DNA from: Rhizobium rosettiformans
Lineage (GTDB): Bacteria; Pseudomonadota; Alphaproteobacteria; Rhizobiales; Rhizobiaceae
DNA: 64,000 nucleotides
Reading direction: 5' to 3'
Assembly (NCBI RefSeq): GCF_016806065.1
Contig: NZ_CP032406.1
Span: 1-64,000, forward strand
Below are positions 1 through 8,078 of the stretch, piece by piece. The translations under genes were made by a program, and so were the position numbers. Every line of letters starts with the position of its first letter. The stretch's first letter is position 1. The notes below the pieces were generated by a model. That model worked only from the letters and a program-made list of their open reading frames with translations. It searched no databases and was not told the origin of the DNA.

Positions 1-2034
1 ATGTATGCCTTCGGCTTTTCGATCAACGCGCTGACCCTCTTTGGCCTTGTCCTGGCGATCGGCATTGTGGTCGACGATGCGATCGTCGTGGTCGAAAATG
101 TCGAGCGCAACATCGAAAATGGACTTTCGCCGCGCGAGGCCACCTATCGCGCGATGAAAGAGGTATCCGGACCGATCATTGCCATTGCTCTCGTCCTCGT
201 CGCCGTCTTCGTGCCACTTGCCTTTATCTCTGGGCTTTCGGGACAGTTCTACCGGCAATTCGCCCTGACGATTGCCATATCGACGGTCATTTCAGCGATC
301 AACTCGCTGACGCTCTCGCCAGCCTTGGCCGCCCTGCTTCTCAAGGACCACCACGCACCGAAGGACCGGTTGACCCGTGTGATGGATCATCTGCTGGGCT
401 GGTTCTTCCGCGGCTTCAACCGGGCCTTTGGTGCAGCCTCCAATGGCTATGGACGCACCGTCGGCGGCCTGCTTGGCAGAAAGAGCCTGGTGATGGTGAT
501 CTATCTCGCGCTCGTGGCCATGACCTACGGCATGTTCACGACGGTGCCCGGCGGCTTTGTGCCGGCGCAGGACAAGCAGTATCTCATTGGCTTTGCGCAG
601 TTGCCGGATGGTGCAACGCTTGATCGCAGCGAAGAGGTCATCCGGCGCATGAGCGACATCGCCTTGCAAGAACCGGGCGTGAAGAATGCGCTCGCCTTTC
701 CGGGCCTTTCCATCAACGGCTTCACCATCGGCTCCAATGCCGGCATCGTCTTTGCCGTGCTCGACGATTTTGCGGAGCGCCGGGATCCATCCTTGTCGGG
801 TGGCGCGATTGCCATGTCTCTCAATCAAAAATTTGCAGCCATCGATGGCGCCTTTATCGCCATGTTCCCGCCGCCACCGGTCAACGGCCTCGGATCGACC
901 GGAGGTTTCAAGCTGCAGATCGAAGATCGCGCCGGCTTCGGTTATGAGACGCTCGACGAGACGACAAAGGCGGTTCTTGCCAAGGCCTATCAGACGCCGG
1001 AACTCGCCGGCATCTTCTCGAGCTTCCAGGTCAATGTGCCCCAGCTTTTTGCCGATCTCGACCGGGTCAAGTCGCAACAGCTCGGCGTTTCGGTCACGGA
1101 CGTCTTTCAGACCTTGCAGATCTATCTGGGCTCGCTTTACGTCAATGACTTCAACGCCTTTGGCCGCACCTACAGCGTGCGCGTCCAGGCGGACGCCCAG
1201 TTTCGGGCAAAGCCGGAGGATATCGGTCAGCTGAAGGTACGCTCCACAAGCGGCGAAATGATCCCACTTTCGGCATTGTTGAAGGTGGAGACGTCGACCG
1301 GACCGGAGCGTACCACACGCTATAACGGCTTTCTTGCAGCAGACATCAATGGCGGACCGGCACCTGGTTATTCCTCAGGCCAGGCCCAGGCGGCGATGGA
1401 GAAAATCCTCAATGACACCATGCCCGCCGGCATCGATTTCGAATGGACCGATCTCACCTATCAGCAAATCCTGGCCGGCAATTCGAGCATTGCCGTCTTT
1501 CCGCTTGCGCTTCTCCTGGTCTATCTCGTTCTTGCTGCGCAGTATGAGAGCCTGACGCTTCCCTTGTCGATCATCATGATCGTGCCAATGGGCGTCCTCG
1601 CTGCACTCATTGGTGTCTGGTACACGGGCGGGGACAACAACATCTTCACCCAGATCGGGCTCGTCGTCTTGGTCGGGTTGTCGGCAAAGAATGCGATCCT
1701 GATTGTGGAATTCGCGCGCGAACTCGAATTCGAAGGCCGCACACCGTTCCAGGCGGCGATCGAAGCCAGTCGCCTGCGTCTGCGCCCGATCCTGATGACC
1801 TCAATGGCCTTCATCATGGGGGTCATACCGCTTGTGATCTCGACGGGCGCGGGAGCCGAAATGCGGGCTGCCATGGGTGTTGCGGTGTTCTCGGGCATGA
1901 TCGGCGTAACCGTCTTCGGCATCTTCATGACGCCCGTATTTTACCTCCTGGCCCGCATGCTGAGTGCAAACAGGCCCTTGCGCCAGCACGGGTCAGACGG
2001 CGCTGGCGTGCAGCAACTCGCGCCCAAAAACTGA
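1..2034 (+). CDS. RND multidrug efflux transporter, inner-membrane subunit (C-terminal part)
   Basis: Proton-driven drug exporter of the HAE1/AcrB-MexF family, the inner-membrane part of a tripartite pump. The reading frame is open at the window edge, so the gene begins upstream. Asp25-Asp26 in the motif GIVVDDAIVVVEN match the paired proton-relay aspartates of AcrB (407/408), so roughly 380 residues are missing; the first ATG in the window is internal. Lys563 in LSAKNAILIVEF matches the relay lysine of TM10. The central porter/docking domain (about residues 180-480) and the last group of membrane helices follow, and the end is of normal family form. A membrane-fusion partner would be expected upstream, outside the window. 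A strong hairpin lies just after the stop. Confidence 0.95.
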   Translation: MYAFGFSINALTLFGLVLAIGIVVDDAIVVVENVERNIENGLSPREATYRAMKEVSGPIIAIALVLVAVFVPLAFISGLSGQFYRQFALTIAISTVISAINSLTLSPALAALLLKDHHAPKDRLTRVMDHLLGWFFRGFNRAFGAASNGYGRTVGGLLGRKSLVMVIYLALVAMTYGMFTTVPGGFVPAQDKQYLIGFAQLPDGATLDRSEEVIRRMSDIALQEPGVKNALAFPGLSINGFTIGSNAGIVFAVLDDFAERRDPSLSGGAIAMSLNQKFAAIDGAFIAMFPPPPVNGLGSTGGFKLQIEDRAGFGYETLDETTKAVLAKAYQTPELAGIFSSFQVNVPQLFADLDRVKSQQLGVSVTDVFQTLQIYLGSLYVNDFNAFGRTYSVRVQADAQFRAKPEDIGQLKVRSTSGEMIPLSALLKVETSTGPERTTRYNGFLAADINGGPAPGYSSGQAQAAMEKILNDTMPAGIDFEWTDLTYQQILAGNSSIAVFPLALLLVYLVLAAQYESLTLPLSIIMIVPMGVLAALIGVWYTGGDNNIFTQIGLVVLVGLSAKNAILIVEFARELEFEGRTPFQAAIEASRLRLRPILMTSMAFIMGVIPLVISTGAGAEMRAAMGVAVFSGMIGVTVFGIFMTPVFYLLARMLSANRPLRQHGSDGAGVQQLAPKN

Positions 2035-2063
2035 CCGGGGTCGGTCGCCAGTCAGCTGTAGGG

Positions 2064-2098
2064 GATTTCGGGCGGATGCCGTTCATCTGCCCGAAATC
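2064..2098 (+). terminator. Stem-loop terminator after the RND gene
   Basis: A 15-bp stem: GATTTCGGGCGGATG (2064-2078) and CATCTGCCCGAAATC (2084-2098), with one G-T pair and a 5-nt loop, 30 nt after the efflux stop codon. There is no long T tract, so intrinsic termination is probable but not certain. Confidence 0.65.
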
Positions 2099-2182
2099 TG
2101 CAGCGAAGATCCAACCGGCTAGATCACTGCATGACTGTAGGCAAGATACGTGGGCGTTGATCTCATCTGTTTCCGGCTCTCC

Positions 2183-2391
2183 ATGATCGCAACGAGTGCC
2201 GCTTTCTTCTTTTTGCGGGAGTGCTCTTCAGCGCAGATGTGCTACCCGATGGTTCAGTGCCCACGCAGCCGCAGGTCGGGGCTGTGACATTCCCGGATCT
2301 CGACCGACTCGTCCACTACACCCCGGCGCGGCGCGGTGTGACGCGCGAACACATGCTCATCAACCAATACGAACCTGCGACCCGGCAATAG
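2183..2391 (+). pseudogene. Possible remnant of a small secreted protein
   Basis: An ATG at 2183 opens a signal-peptide-like start (MIATSAAFF). One frame over, after a T-rich run near 2208-2215, the reading continues in protein-like sequence containing TPARRGVTREHMLINQYEP and stops at 2391. A one-base slip in the T run would join the two halves. I do not recognise the family. It is the only coding-like material in the 416 bp between the efflux gene and vapC. Confidence 0.2.
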
Positions 2392-2450
2392 TTGCCAGAG
2401 AGAAGCGCTATCCCGAATTATCAATTGTTCTGGTGAGCGAACGTCTGAGG

Positions 2451-2852
2451 CTAACCCGTCCAATCTTCCACCCGAAGGCCCGGAACGCGGTCAAATTCCC
2501 TTCGGTTGTTCGTCACCATAATCAGCCCACGCGAGCGAGCATGTCCAGCAATCAATTGATCATATGGACCGATCGGAGTTCCACTGCGTGCCAGTTCGGC
2601 CCGCAATTGACCCGTATGATTTGCCGCCTGTTCATCGTAAGGCAACACTTCAAGGCGCGCCGCGAAGCCCTCCACAACGGGGAGGTTCTTTTCAGGACTG
2701 GCTGACTTTTCCGCTCCGTAAATCAATTCCATCAAACTGACCGAGCTGATGCACAATTGGTCATGGAAACGATTGAATGCCTCGCGCACCTGCTGTGGCC
2801 GATTTTTGATCGTGAAAATGCAAATGTTGGTGTCCAGCATGTACTTCAGCAT
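2451..2852 (-). CDS. vapC: VapC-type PIN-domain ribonuclease toxin
   Basis: 133 aa, full length for a PIN-domain toxin. PIN toxins are Mg2+-dependent RNases that cut tRNA or rRNA when released from antitoxin. Acidic metal ligands are in place: MLDTN (Asp7), SLMELIYG (Glu42), PYDQLIAGHA (Asp98) and the C-terminal MVTNNRREFDRVPGL, where Asn replaces the usual last acidic residue of VTDN/VTNN families. It starts at an ATG overlapping the vapB stop by one base (TAATG), giving translational coupling. Intact and probably functional. Confidence 0.9.
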   Translation of the reverse strand: MLKYMLDTNICIFTIKNRPQQVREAFNRFHDQLCISSVSLMELIYGAEKSASPEKNLPVVEGFAARLEVLPYDEQAANHTGQLRAELARSGTPIGPYDQLIAGHARSRGLIMVTNNRREFDRVPGLRVEDWTG

Positions 2853-3082
2853 TAAAATGCCTCGCGCTCCTGGGAGGCGGCTTGATCACGTTCACTCATG
2901 AAGTCAGTTGTAGCCGCTTCCCCTTCGAACCAGCTGTCCCAGATCTCACCAGCAGGCGCGATAATGCGAGTACGTCCGACGATTACAATATCGACGCGCT
3001 TTACATCATCAGGCAAAGCTACTGCCTTTGGAAGACGGATAGCCTGGCTTCGATTGCTCTGGAATACTGCTCCTTGCTCCAC
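2852..3082 (-). CDS. vapB: VapB-type AbrB-fold antitoxin
   Basis: 76 aa. The N-terminal FQSNRSQAIRLPKAV is the classic swapped-hairpin AbrB/SpoVT DNA-binding segment of VapB antitoxins (residues 7-21). The acidic C-terminal half (IWDSWFEGEAATTDF) is the toxin-neutralising tail. The start is GTG at 3082, chosen because GGAGGG lies six bases upstream; an ATG does not fit. It is the first gene of the pair and should autorepress with VapC through the dyad at 3099-3123. Confidence 0.85.
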   Translation of the reverse strand: MEQGAVFQSNRSQAIRLPKAVALPDDVKRVDIVIVGRTRIIAPAGEIWDSWFEGEAATTDFMSERDQAASQEREAF

Positions 3083-3098
3083 CTACGTCCCTCCGGAT

Positions 3099-3123
3099 TG
3101 TATCATCAATCGGATGATGTACA
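3099..3123. promoter_or_regulatory. Probable VapBC operator
   Basis: Imperfect inverted repeat TGTATCATCA (3099-3108) / TGATGTACA (3115-3123) in the leader just before vapB, where AbrB-fold antitoxins usually bind for autoregulation. Assignment is by position and symmetry only. Confidence 0.45.
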
Positions 3124-3185
3124 TACCGCCCCGCCCGGGATATGTCAATGGGATATACGCCGCGCCGCGAGTATCCATAGGCAAC

Positions 3186-3308
3186 ATGGCTAACAGAATA
3201 ATCTACATGAAGGACGGTCAATTAGAATGGTCGGGCACACCGCAGGAAATGTTCAACGATTGTGCTTCCACGTCCTTCGCTCGGTTCATACGTAATGTTG
3301 ATGACTAG
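3186..3308 (+). pseudogene. C-terminal fragment of an amino-acid-type ABC transporter ATPase
   Basis: About 40 codons reading MANRIIYMKDGQLEWSGTPQ and on to ARFIRNVDD then stop. This is the region after the H-loop of polar amino acid ABC ATPases (consensus ADRVIYMEDGRI-EEGTPEEIF). The Walker A, signature and Walker B parts are absent from the sequence upstream, so only the 3' end survives. It lies between vapBC and the IS element and marks a rearrangement that removed the rest of a transporter operon. Confidence 0.6.
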
Positions 3309-3679
3309 CATTGGAATATGCCAGCAGTGACAGGCGAGATTTCAAGCCAGTTATGTATGATCGGATGGCCGTTGGCCTGTCTTACAGTTAGCGGGCCCAG
3401 TACCTCAAACCATTGCGCAGCTGTTGCGCATGTGGTGCTACCGCAAGTCAAGCAACTGTACCGCCTCTGGATGCCACCACGCTGGCAGCAAGGGCGGCAG
3501 GTATCTCAGTGCGAATCTGTCGTTCGGTGAGGAAAACTGTAGTCCTACAGCATGTGTTGTTCAGCGATGTTGGTGGTGTGAAAGTCCCCGTCAACGTCGG
3601 ACGACTTCGCCTTGAAGATAACAGGATCGTCGCCACTGTTACCCCCCAATCCTGCTGTCGATTGGGCCAAACGATCTAG
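3309..3679. other. No recognisable gene (scar between ABC fragment and IS)
   Basis: The plus strand reads open from about 3413 to 3679 (88 codons), but I recognise no family and see no ribosome binding site. Probably further debris of the locus into which the IS inserted. The CTAG at 3676-3679 is the proposed IS target copy. Confidence 0.4.
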
Positions 3680-4007
3680 CAGGCTGTTGAAGAAGTCTCT
3701 CGTTTGGCCTTGAGCACGGCTTCATCGCCGTTTGGTATGCGACGGTGATCTCGATCGTGCTATCGTCGAGCAATTCGGCGTGGCCGTCGCGGGAGACTTC
3801 GTCCATTTCGTCAAACCCGGCCCACGTGAAGTGCACCAAGTTTTGATTGTAGCCAAGACGGAGACCGACCTGCAATGCCCCGAATGCGATTCGCTATGTC
3901 CGTTGGCTCCGATCTTGATCGCGGCGGGCTATCAGGCCGCGATCCCACAGATCGGCCTCGATGATCCGCCAGTGGCCGATCAGGCGACAGTTCGAGGCCG
4001 CGCTCAT
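3676..4007 (-). pseudogene. Decayed second (passenger) gene of the IS5 element
   Basis: The ATG at 4007 overlaps the transposase stop as ATGA, so the gene was translationally coupled. It reads MSAASNCRLIGHWRIIEADL, loses frame near Trp-Asp-Arg, shows GPAAIKIGANGHSE in another frame, then returns to the first frame (past a TAG) for AFGALQVGL and FTWAGFDEMDEVSRDGHAEL, and shifts again to give NGDEAVLKAKRETSSTAC before a TAG in the flanking CTAG. From memory this matches a small conserved hypothetical protein of about 110 aa that travels with rhizobial IS5 copies. Function unknown. At least three indels make this copy non-coding. Confidence 0.6.
3680..3702 (+). repeat. Left terminal inverted repeat of the IS5 element
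   Basis: Begins CAGGCTGTTGAAGAAGTCTC; pairs with 5146-5168 over 23 bp with three differences. Bordered on its outer side by CTAG. Confidence 0.85.
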
Positions 4008-5065
4008 GGGGACGCCGCCATCAATTTCGGCAACCGCACCAGATCATAAGCGACGGCGGCGAAGGTGAAGGTCCATCCGACGCGGTCGCGGCCCCGGAAC
4101 TTCGTCTTGTCCTGCCCGGCAATATTCTTGATCCAGCCGAACGCCTCGTCAATCTGCTTGCGGATCCGAAGGCTGGCGCTGTAGCCGGCATGGCGTGTGG
4201 TGCGCCCATCGATCGCCGAACTTCGGCCGTTGATGTTCTGCGCCACATGCAGCGTCACTCGCATCGAGCGTAGTTCGTTGACGAAGTCTTGCGTGTCGTA
4301 AGCTTTGTCGGCACCGAGCGTGATCGCATGTGGCCCGTCGGCGCGCAGTTCTATCATATGCAGCGCCGCCACCCGCTCTGCATGCCCGCCGGCCTCGGTA
4401 AGGCAGGCATCGACCAGGAGGCCATGACGGTTCTCCATCAGGCCGTGCCCCATGAAGCAAAGTTAGGTCTCCTTGCCTTCGCCTTTCCTGTAGAGCCTGG
4501 CGTCCGGATCGGTGGTCGACGCATGCGTCGCATTGCTGCGTTTCTCGCCATGGAAATCGACCTCGCCGTTGCGTCCGCCGCCGCCAGTCGGCGGCACGCC
4601 CGAACCATCCTTCGGCTTGACGCTCTTCATCGACGCCCAGACTTCGATCAACGTGCCGTCGACGGAGAAGTGGTCGGTCGACAACAGCCGCTTAATCTTG
4701 GGCTGAGCCAGGATAGCGCTGAGAAACTTTGCCGCGATGTCGCCTTCAAGCAGCCGGTCTCTGTTCTTCGAGAATACCGAATGGTCCCAGGCAGCATCGT
4801 CGATGCCGATGCCGACGAACCAGCGGAACAGCAGATCATAGTCCAGACGTTCCCTCAAAAGCCGTTCTGAACGTATCGAATAGAAGGCCTGCAGCAACAT
4901 CGCACGCAAGAGCTTCTCCGGCGCGATAGACGGTCGGCCGATCGGCGAATAGAGAGCTGCAAATTCCGCTTCCAGCGAACCAAGCGCCTCGTTCACAATC
5001 AGCAGGATCGCCCGCAGAGGATGATCCCGCCGCACCCGATCCTCAAACATAGCTGAAAAGCTCAC
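4004..5065 (-). pseudogene. IS5-family DDE transposase with one in-frame stop
   Basis: 353 codons in one frame, interrupted once: TAA at 4465-4463, where ...GKET-stop-LCFMGHG stands for a lysine codon (AAA to TAA). Upstream part: DUF772-type N-terminal domain (EDRVRRDHPLRAI, RLDYDLLFRWFVGI) and the first catalytic Asp in STDHFSVDGTLIE. Downstream part: second Asp in LGADKAYDTQDFV and the Glu in IRKQIDEAFGWIKN. All three catalytic residues are intact, so one substitution inactivated the gene. Either half alone lacks part of the active site. A base-call error would also explain it. Confidence 0.88.
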
Positions 5066-5145
5066 CCGTCCTAATAATCACCGCCGCGCATTCCATCCTC
5101 TCCGAATCCCGTCGGAATCAATGAATCACGCCCAGCTCGATGAGG

Positions 5146-5168
5146 CGAGAGCCTTTTTCAACAGCCTG
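5146..5168 (-). repeat. Right terminal inverted repeat of the IS5 element
   Basis: Reads on the minus strand CAGGCTGTTGAAAAAGGCTC..., matching 3680-3702. CTAG follows at 5169-5172, the second copy of the proposed target duplication. Confidence 0.85.
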
Positions 5169-5337
5169 CTAGGTGGCATAAGGACAAAAAAGCGATCGAT
5201 GGTTTCGACACAGCGTCTCGACTTACAGCACAGGCGAGGGCGGTTAGAGCCGATAAGCCATTCATACGAGGTGGCTCGCTCGGCCCTGCTATACCATGAA
5301 CGGCTCACCCTGACGCCGAGCTGCAGGCGCCCATGAT

Positions 5338-7113
5338 CTAGCCGAGACCTCCCACGAGGTGGCCATCGCCGATGTCGACCAGCGTGACGCGCTCTGGCTG
5401 AAAGCCGACCTTCCACACCGGGCTCGGGATCTCGCCCGCCAATCGGGGGGCTGCTGACCTCTCGCGGCGCGGGTCTGGAACCGGGACGGCGTCCAGAAGG
5501 CGCCTAGTATAGGGGTGTTGTGGATTGCCAAACAGCTGTGCGCGCGTCCCCATTTCCACGATCTGGCCAAGATACATCACGGCAACTCGGTCGGAGATAT
5601 TTTCCACCACCGCCATGTCGTGGCTGATAAAGAGATACGTCACACCGCTTTCCTTCTGCAGGTCGCGTAAAAGATCAAGCACCTTCGCCTGGATCGACAC
5701 GTCCAAAGCAGCAACGCTTTCGTCACAGACAATCAGTTTCGGTTTCAGCGCCAAGGCGCGCGCGATGCAGATGCGCTGACGCTGACCACCGGAGAACTGG
5801 TGCGGGTAGCGGTTGTAGACGCTCGGCGACATCTCCACGCGCTCCAGAAGTTCGCGCACGCGTGCCTTCTGTTCGGCCGGCGTTCCGATCCCGTGAATGA
5901 CCAGCGGTTCGCGGATAAGCTCGCCGACGGTCATGCGTGCATCAAGCGCTGCCATGGGGTCCTGGAACACGATCTGCAGATCGCGCCGGACCGCCTTGCG
6001 GCCAGCAGCACCAAGTTCCCCCATCGCCTGTCCATTGATCTCGATGCGGCCTTCATGGGGCACCAGTCCGACAAGCGCCTTCGCCATTGTTGACTTGCCG
6101 CAGCCGGACTCGCCGACAAGCGACAGGGTTTCGCCGCGGTATATCTCCATTGAAACATGCTCTACCGCATGCACACGCGCCGCGACGCGTCCAAGAAGCC
6201 CCGAACGGATCGGGAAATTCACCGAGACATCCTCATAACGCACCAGCACATCACGGGTTTGAGAGACCGGACGCTCAGCCCCGTCGCCGATGCGCGGCAC
6301 CGCCGCAAGCAGGTCACGCGTGTATTGGTCTTTCGGCGCATCGAAGAGATCGATCGTGCTCGCGGCCTCGACCATCTTTCCCTTGCGCATCACGATGACG
6401 CGGTCCGCCATCTCGGCCACGACGCCCATGTCATGGGTGATCAGGATGACGGCGGTCCCGAGTTCCTTCTGCAGGTCGCGCAGCAGATCGAGAACCTCAC
6501 GCTGCACCGTGACATCGAGCGCCGTCGTCGGCTCGTCGGCGATCAGAACGGCGGGCCTAAGCGCAATTGCCATGGCAATCATGACGCGCTGGCGCATGCC
6601 GCCAGAGAGTTCATGCGGATATTGTTCGAGCCGCTTCTCGGGCTGGGAGAGACGCACCGCCTTGACCGCTTCGAGGGCCCGCGCTCGCGCCTGCGACACC
6701 GAAAGTTGCTCGTGCGCGCGGATCGCTTCGACCAATTGGCGGCCGATGCTCATGACCGGATTGAGCGCGGTCATCGGCTCCTGGAAGATCATGGCGATGC
6801 GCGCGCCGCGCATCGCCTGCATCCGTTTCTCCGGCAGGGTGGTCAGTTCCGTCTCGCCGAAACGGATCGAACCGCCTGTTACCCGCACGGCAGGTTCGGG
6901 CAGAAGACCCATACAGGCGAGCGAGGTAATCGACTTGCCCGAACCGCTCTCTCCCGCGATCGCAAGCGTCTCGCCTCGATGAAGATCAAAGCTCAGCCCA
7001 TCAACCAGCGGGAAAAGCCCCTGGTCCGAGCGGGCCGAGACCTTGAGCTCGCGAACCGACAAGACGACGTCTCCTGTCGGCTCGACCACGGGAGAAAGCA
7101 TGGATGCGGTCAT
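5338..7113 (-). CDS. Oligopeptide-type ABC transporter, two ATPase domains in one chain
   Basis: 591 aa, a natural DppD-DppF fusion that powers the permeases of this operon. First half (residues about 15-275): Walker A GESGSGKS, signature LSGGMRQR, Walker B LIADEPTTALD. Second half (about 295-560): Walker A GESGCGKS, signature FSGGQRQR, Walker B IVCDESVAALD. The oligopeptide-transporter C-terminal extension ends each half (for example QHPYTRRLLDAVP). The start ATG overlaps the formamidase stop (ATGA). It is the last gene of the amide operon; about 165 bp separate its stop from the IS end, so the IS may have landed just behind the operon. Confidence 0.93.
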   Translation of the reverse strand: MTASMLSPVVEPTGDVVLSVRELKVSARSDQGLFPLVDGLSFDLHRGETLAIAGESGSGKSITSLACMGLLPEPAVRVTGGSIRFGETELTTLPEKRMQAMRGARIAMIFQEPMTALNPVMSIGRQLVEAIRAHEQLSVSQARARALEAVKAVRLSQPEKRLEQYPHELSGGMRQRVMIAMAIALRPAVLIADEPTTALDVTVQREVLDLLRDLQKELGTAVILITHDMGVVAEMADRVIVMRKGKMVEAASTIDLFDAPKDQYTRDLLAAVPRIGDGAERPVSQTRDVLVRYEDVSVNFPIRSGLLGRVAARVHAVEHVSMEIYRGETLSLVGESGCGKSTMAKALVGLVPHEGRIEINGQAMGELGAAGRKAVRRDLQIVFQDPMAALDARMTVGELIREPLVIHGIGTPAEQKARVRELLERVEMSPSVYNRYPHQFSGGQRQRICIARALALKPKLIVCDESVAALDVSIQAKVLDLLRDLQKESGVTYLFISHDMAVVENISDRVAVMYLGQIVEMGTRAQLFGNPQHPYTRRLLDAVPVPDPRRERSAAPRLAGEIPSPVWKVGFQPERVTLVDIGDGHLVGGLG

Positions 7114-8078
7114 TCGAAGACGGCCCTTGGGAAGTAGAAGCTCACCACGACATTCGGCATGTCGACGATTTCGGAAATCCGAAGATCGCCGCAGGTCGAG
7201 ACGAGCATATAGGCGTCGACCGGGTCCATCTTCTGCGTCGCGGCGAGAAGATCGACCATGCCGGAAACGGCATCCCGGGCTGCTGCCCAGAGGTCCGGAC
7301 CGATGCCGGTCGTCACCTCATAGCCCTTGGAATCGAGATGACGGGTGACAGGTCCCGGCGTCGTGAAACGCGGCATCTTCAGTGGCTGATCCTTGATCAG
7401 GTCGAGTGTCAAAACGACATCGAAGGGGCTTTCAATGGCCGTGCCGCAAACCTCACCATCGCCCTGGGCGGCGTGTGTATCGCCTACGGAAAACAGTGCA
7501 CCTTCAACCTCGACCGGCAGATAGAGCGTCGTTCCAGCGGAAAGATCGCGGATATCAAGATTGCCGCCGACGCGCCGCGGCGGAACGACCGAATGATGGC
7601 CCTTTTCAGCAACTGCATTGCCGATGGTTCCCGCAAAGGGTTTGAGAGGCACGCGCCCGCTCTTGCCGAACAACGCAGGCTCCATGCTCGCCGCATCGAA
7701 CTTCCAGACATTGAGCGCAGGGACAGTGAACTGGTCGGCCAGCAGCCCGAAGCCCGGGATGTTTGCCGTCCAGCCAAAGCCTGCGCCATCACGAAGCTGC
7801 GGCGTGAAGCTCTCGATGGTCACCTTCAGCACGTCACCGGGCTTGGCACCATCGACATAGATCGGCCCCGACACCGGGTTGATCTTGGCAAAATCGAGCG
7901 CCTGCACATCCTCGACGGTGGACTGGGGGCCAAGTTGGCCCCCAGAACTGTCAAGGCACTGGAACAAGATCGTCTCGCCCGGTGCTGCGGTCAGCGCTGG
8001 AGCAAAGGAATTGTCCCAGCCGAAGTGATGCTGATGGGCGTGGATCGTGTGATTACAGTGCTTGCACATGGCTTCCAT
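7110..8078 (-). CDS. fmdA: Acetamidase/formamidase family amidohydrolase
   Basis: 322 aa. The FmdA/AmdA family hydrolyses formamide, acetamide or related short amides to ammonia and the acid in the cytoplasm. Family features: the His-rich start CKHCNHTIHAHQHHFGWDNS, the G-(D)-x-HAAQGDGE-type block seen here as GDTHAAQGDGEVCGTAIES (about residues 195-215), and the C-terminal STCGDLRISEIVDMPN. Start ATG 8078 overlaps the binding-protein stop (TGATG); an ATG three codons later is possible because AAGGAG lies close. Set between uptake genes and the AmiC/AmiR regulators, it is the likely catabolic step for the imported amide. Confidence 0.88.
   Translation of the reverse strand: MEAMCKHCNHTIHAHQHHFGWDNSFAPALTAAPGETILFQCLDSSGGQLGPQSTVEDVQALDFAKINPVSGPIYVDGAKPGDVLKVTIESFTPQLRDGAGFGWTANIPGFGLLADQFTVPALNVWKFDAASMEPALFGKSGRVPLKPFAGTIGNAVAEKGHHSVVPPRRVGGNLDIRDLSAGTTLYLPVEVEGALFSVGDTHAAQGDGEVCGTAIESPFDVVLTLDLIKDQPLKMPRFTTPGPVTRHLDSKGYEVTTGIGPDLWAAARDAVSGMVDLLAATQKMDPVDAYMLVSTCGDLRISEIVDMPNVVVSFYFPRAVFE

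Larger units (their letters stand above)
3680..5168 (-). mobile_element. IS5-family insertion sequence, inactivated
   Basis: 1489 bp bounded by 23-bp terminal inverted repeats with three mismatches: CAGGCTGTTGAAGAAGTCTC... at 3680-3702 and its complement at 5146-5168. Each is flanked directly by CTAG (3676-3679; 5169-5172), matching the YTAR target and 4-bp duplication known for the IS5 subgroup. It carries a DDE transposase and a second overlapping gene on the minus strand. Both are broken, so the copy could move only if helped in trans. Confidence 0.85.

Noticed and set aside
292..1077. 261-codon minus-strand frame inside the RND gene
   Set aside because: Antisense shadow of a highly biased coding frame; no motif or start site.
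2064..2098. CRISPR-like palindrome
   Set aside because: A single copy; a terminator explains it. No CRISPR array was seen anywhere in the window.
6157..7137. 326-codon plus-strand frame opposite the ABC ATPase gene
   Set aside because: Antisense to a clear double ATPase; composition follows the codon bias of the real gene.
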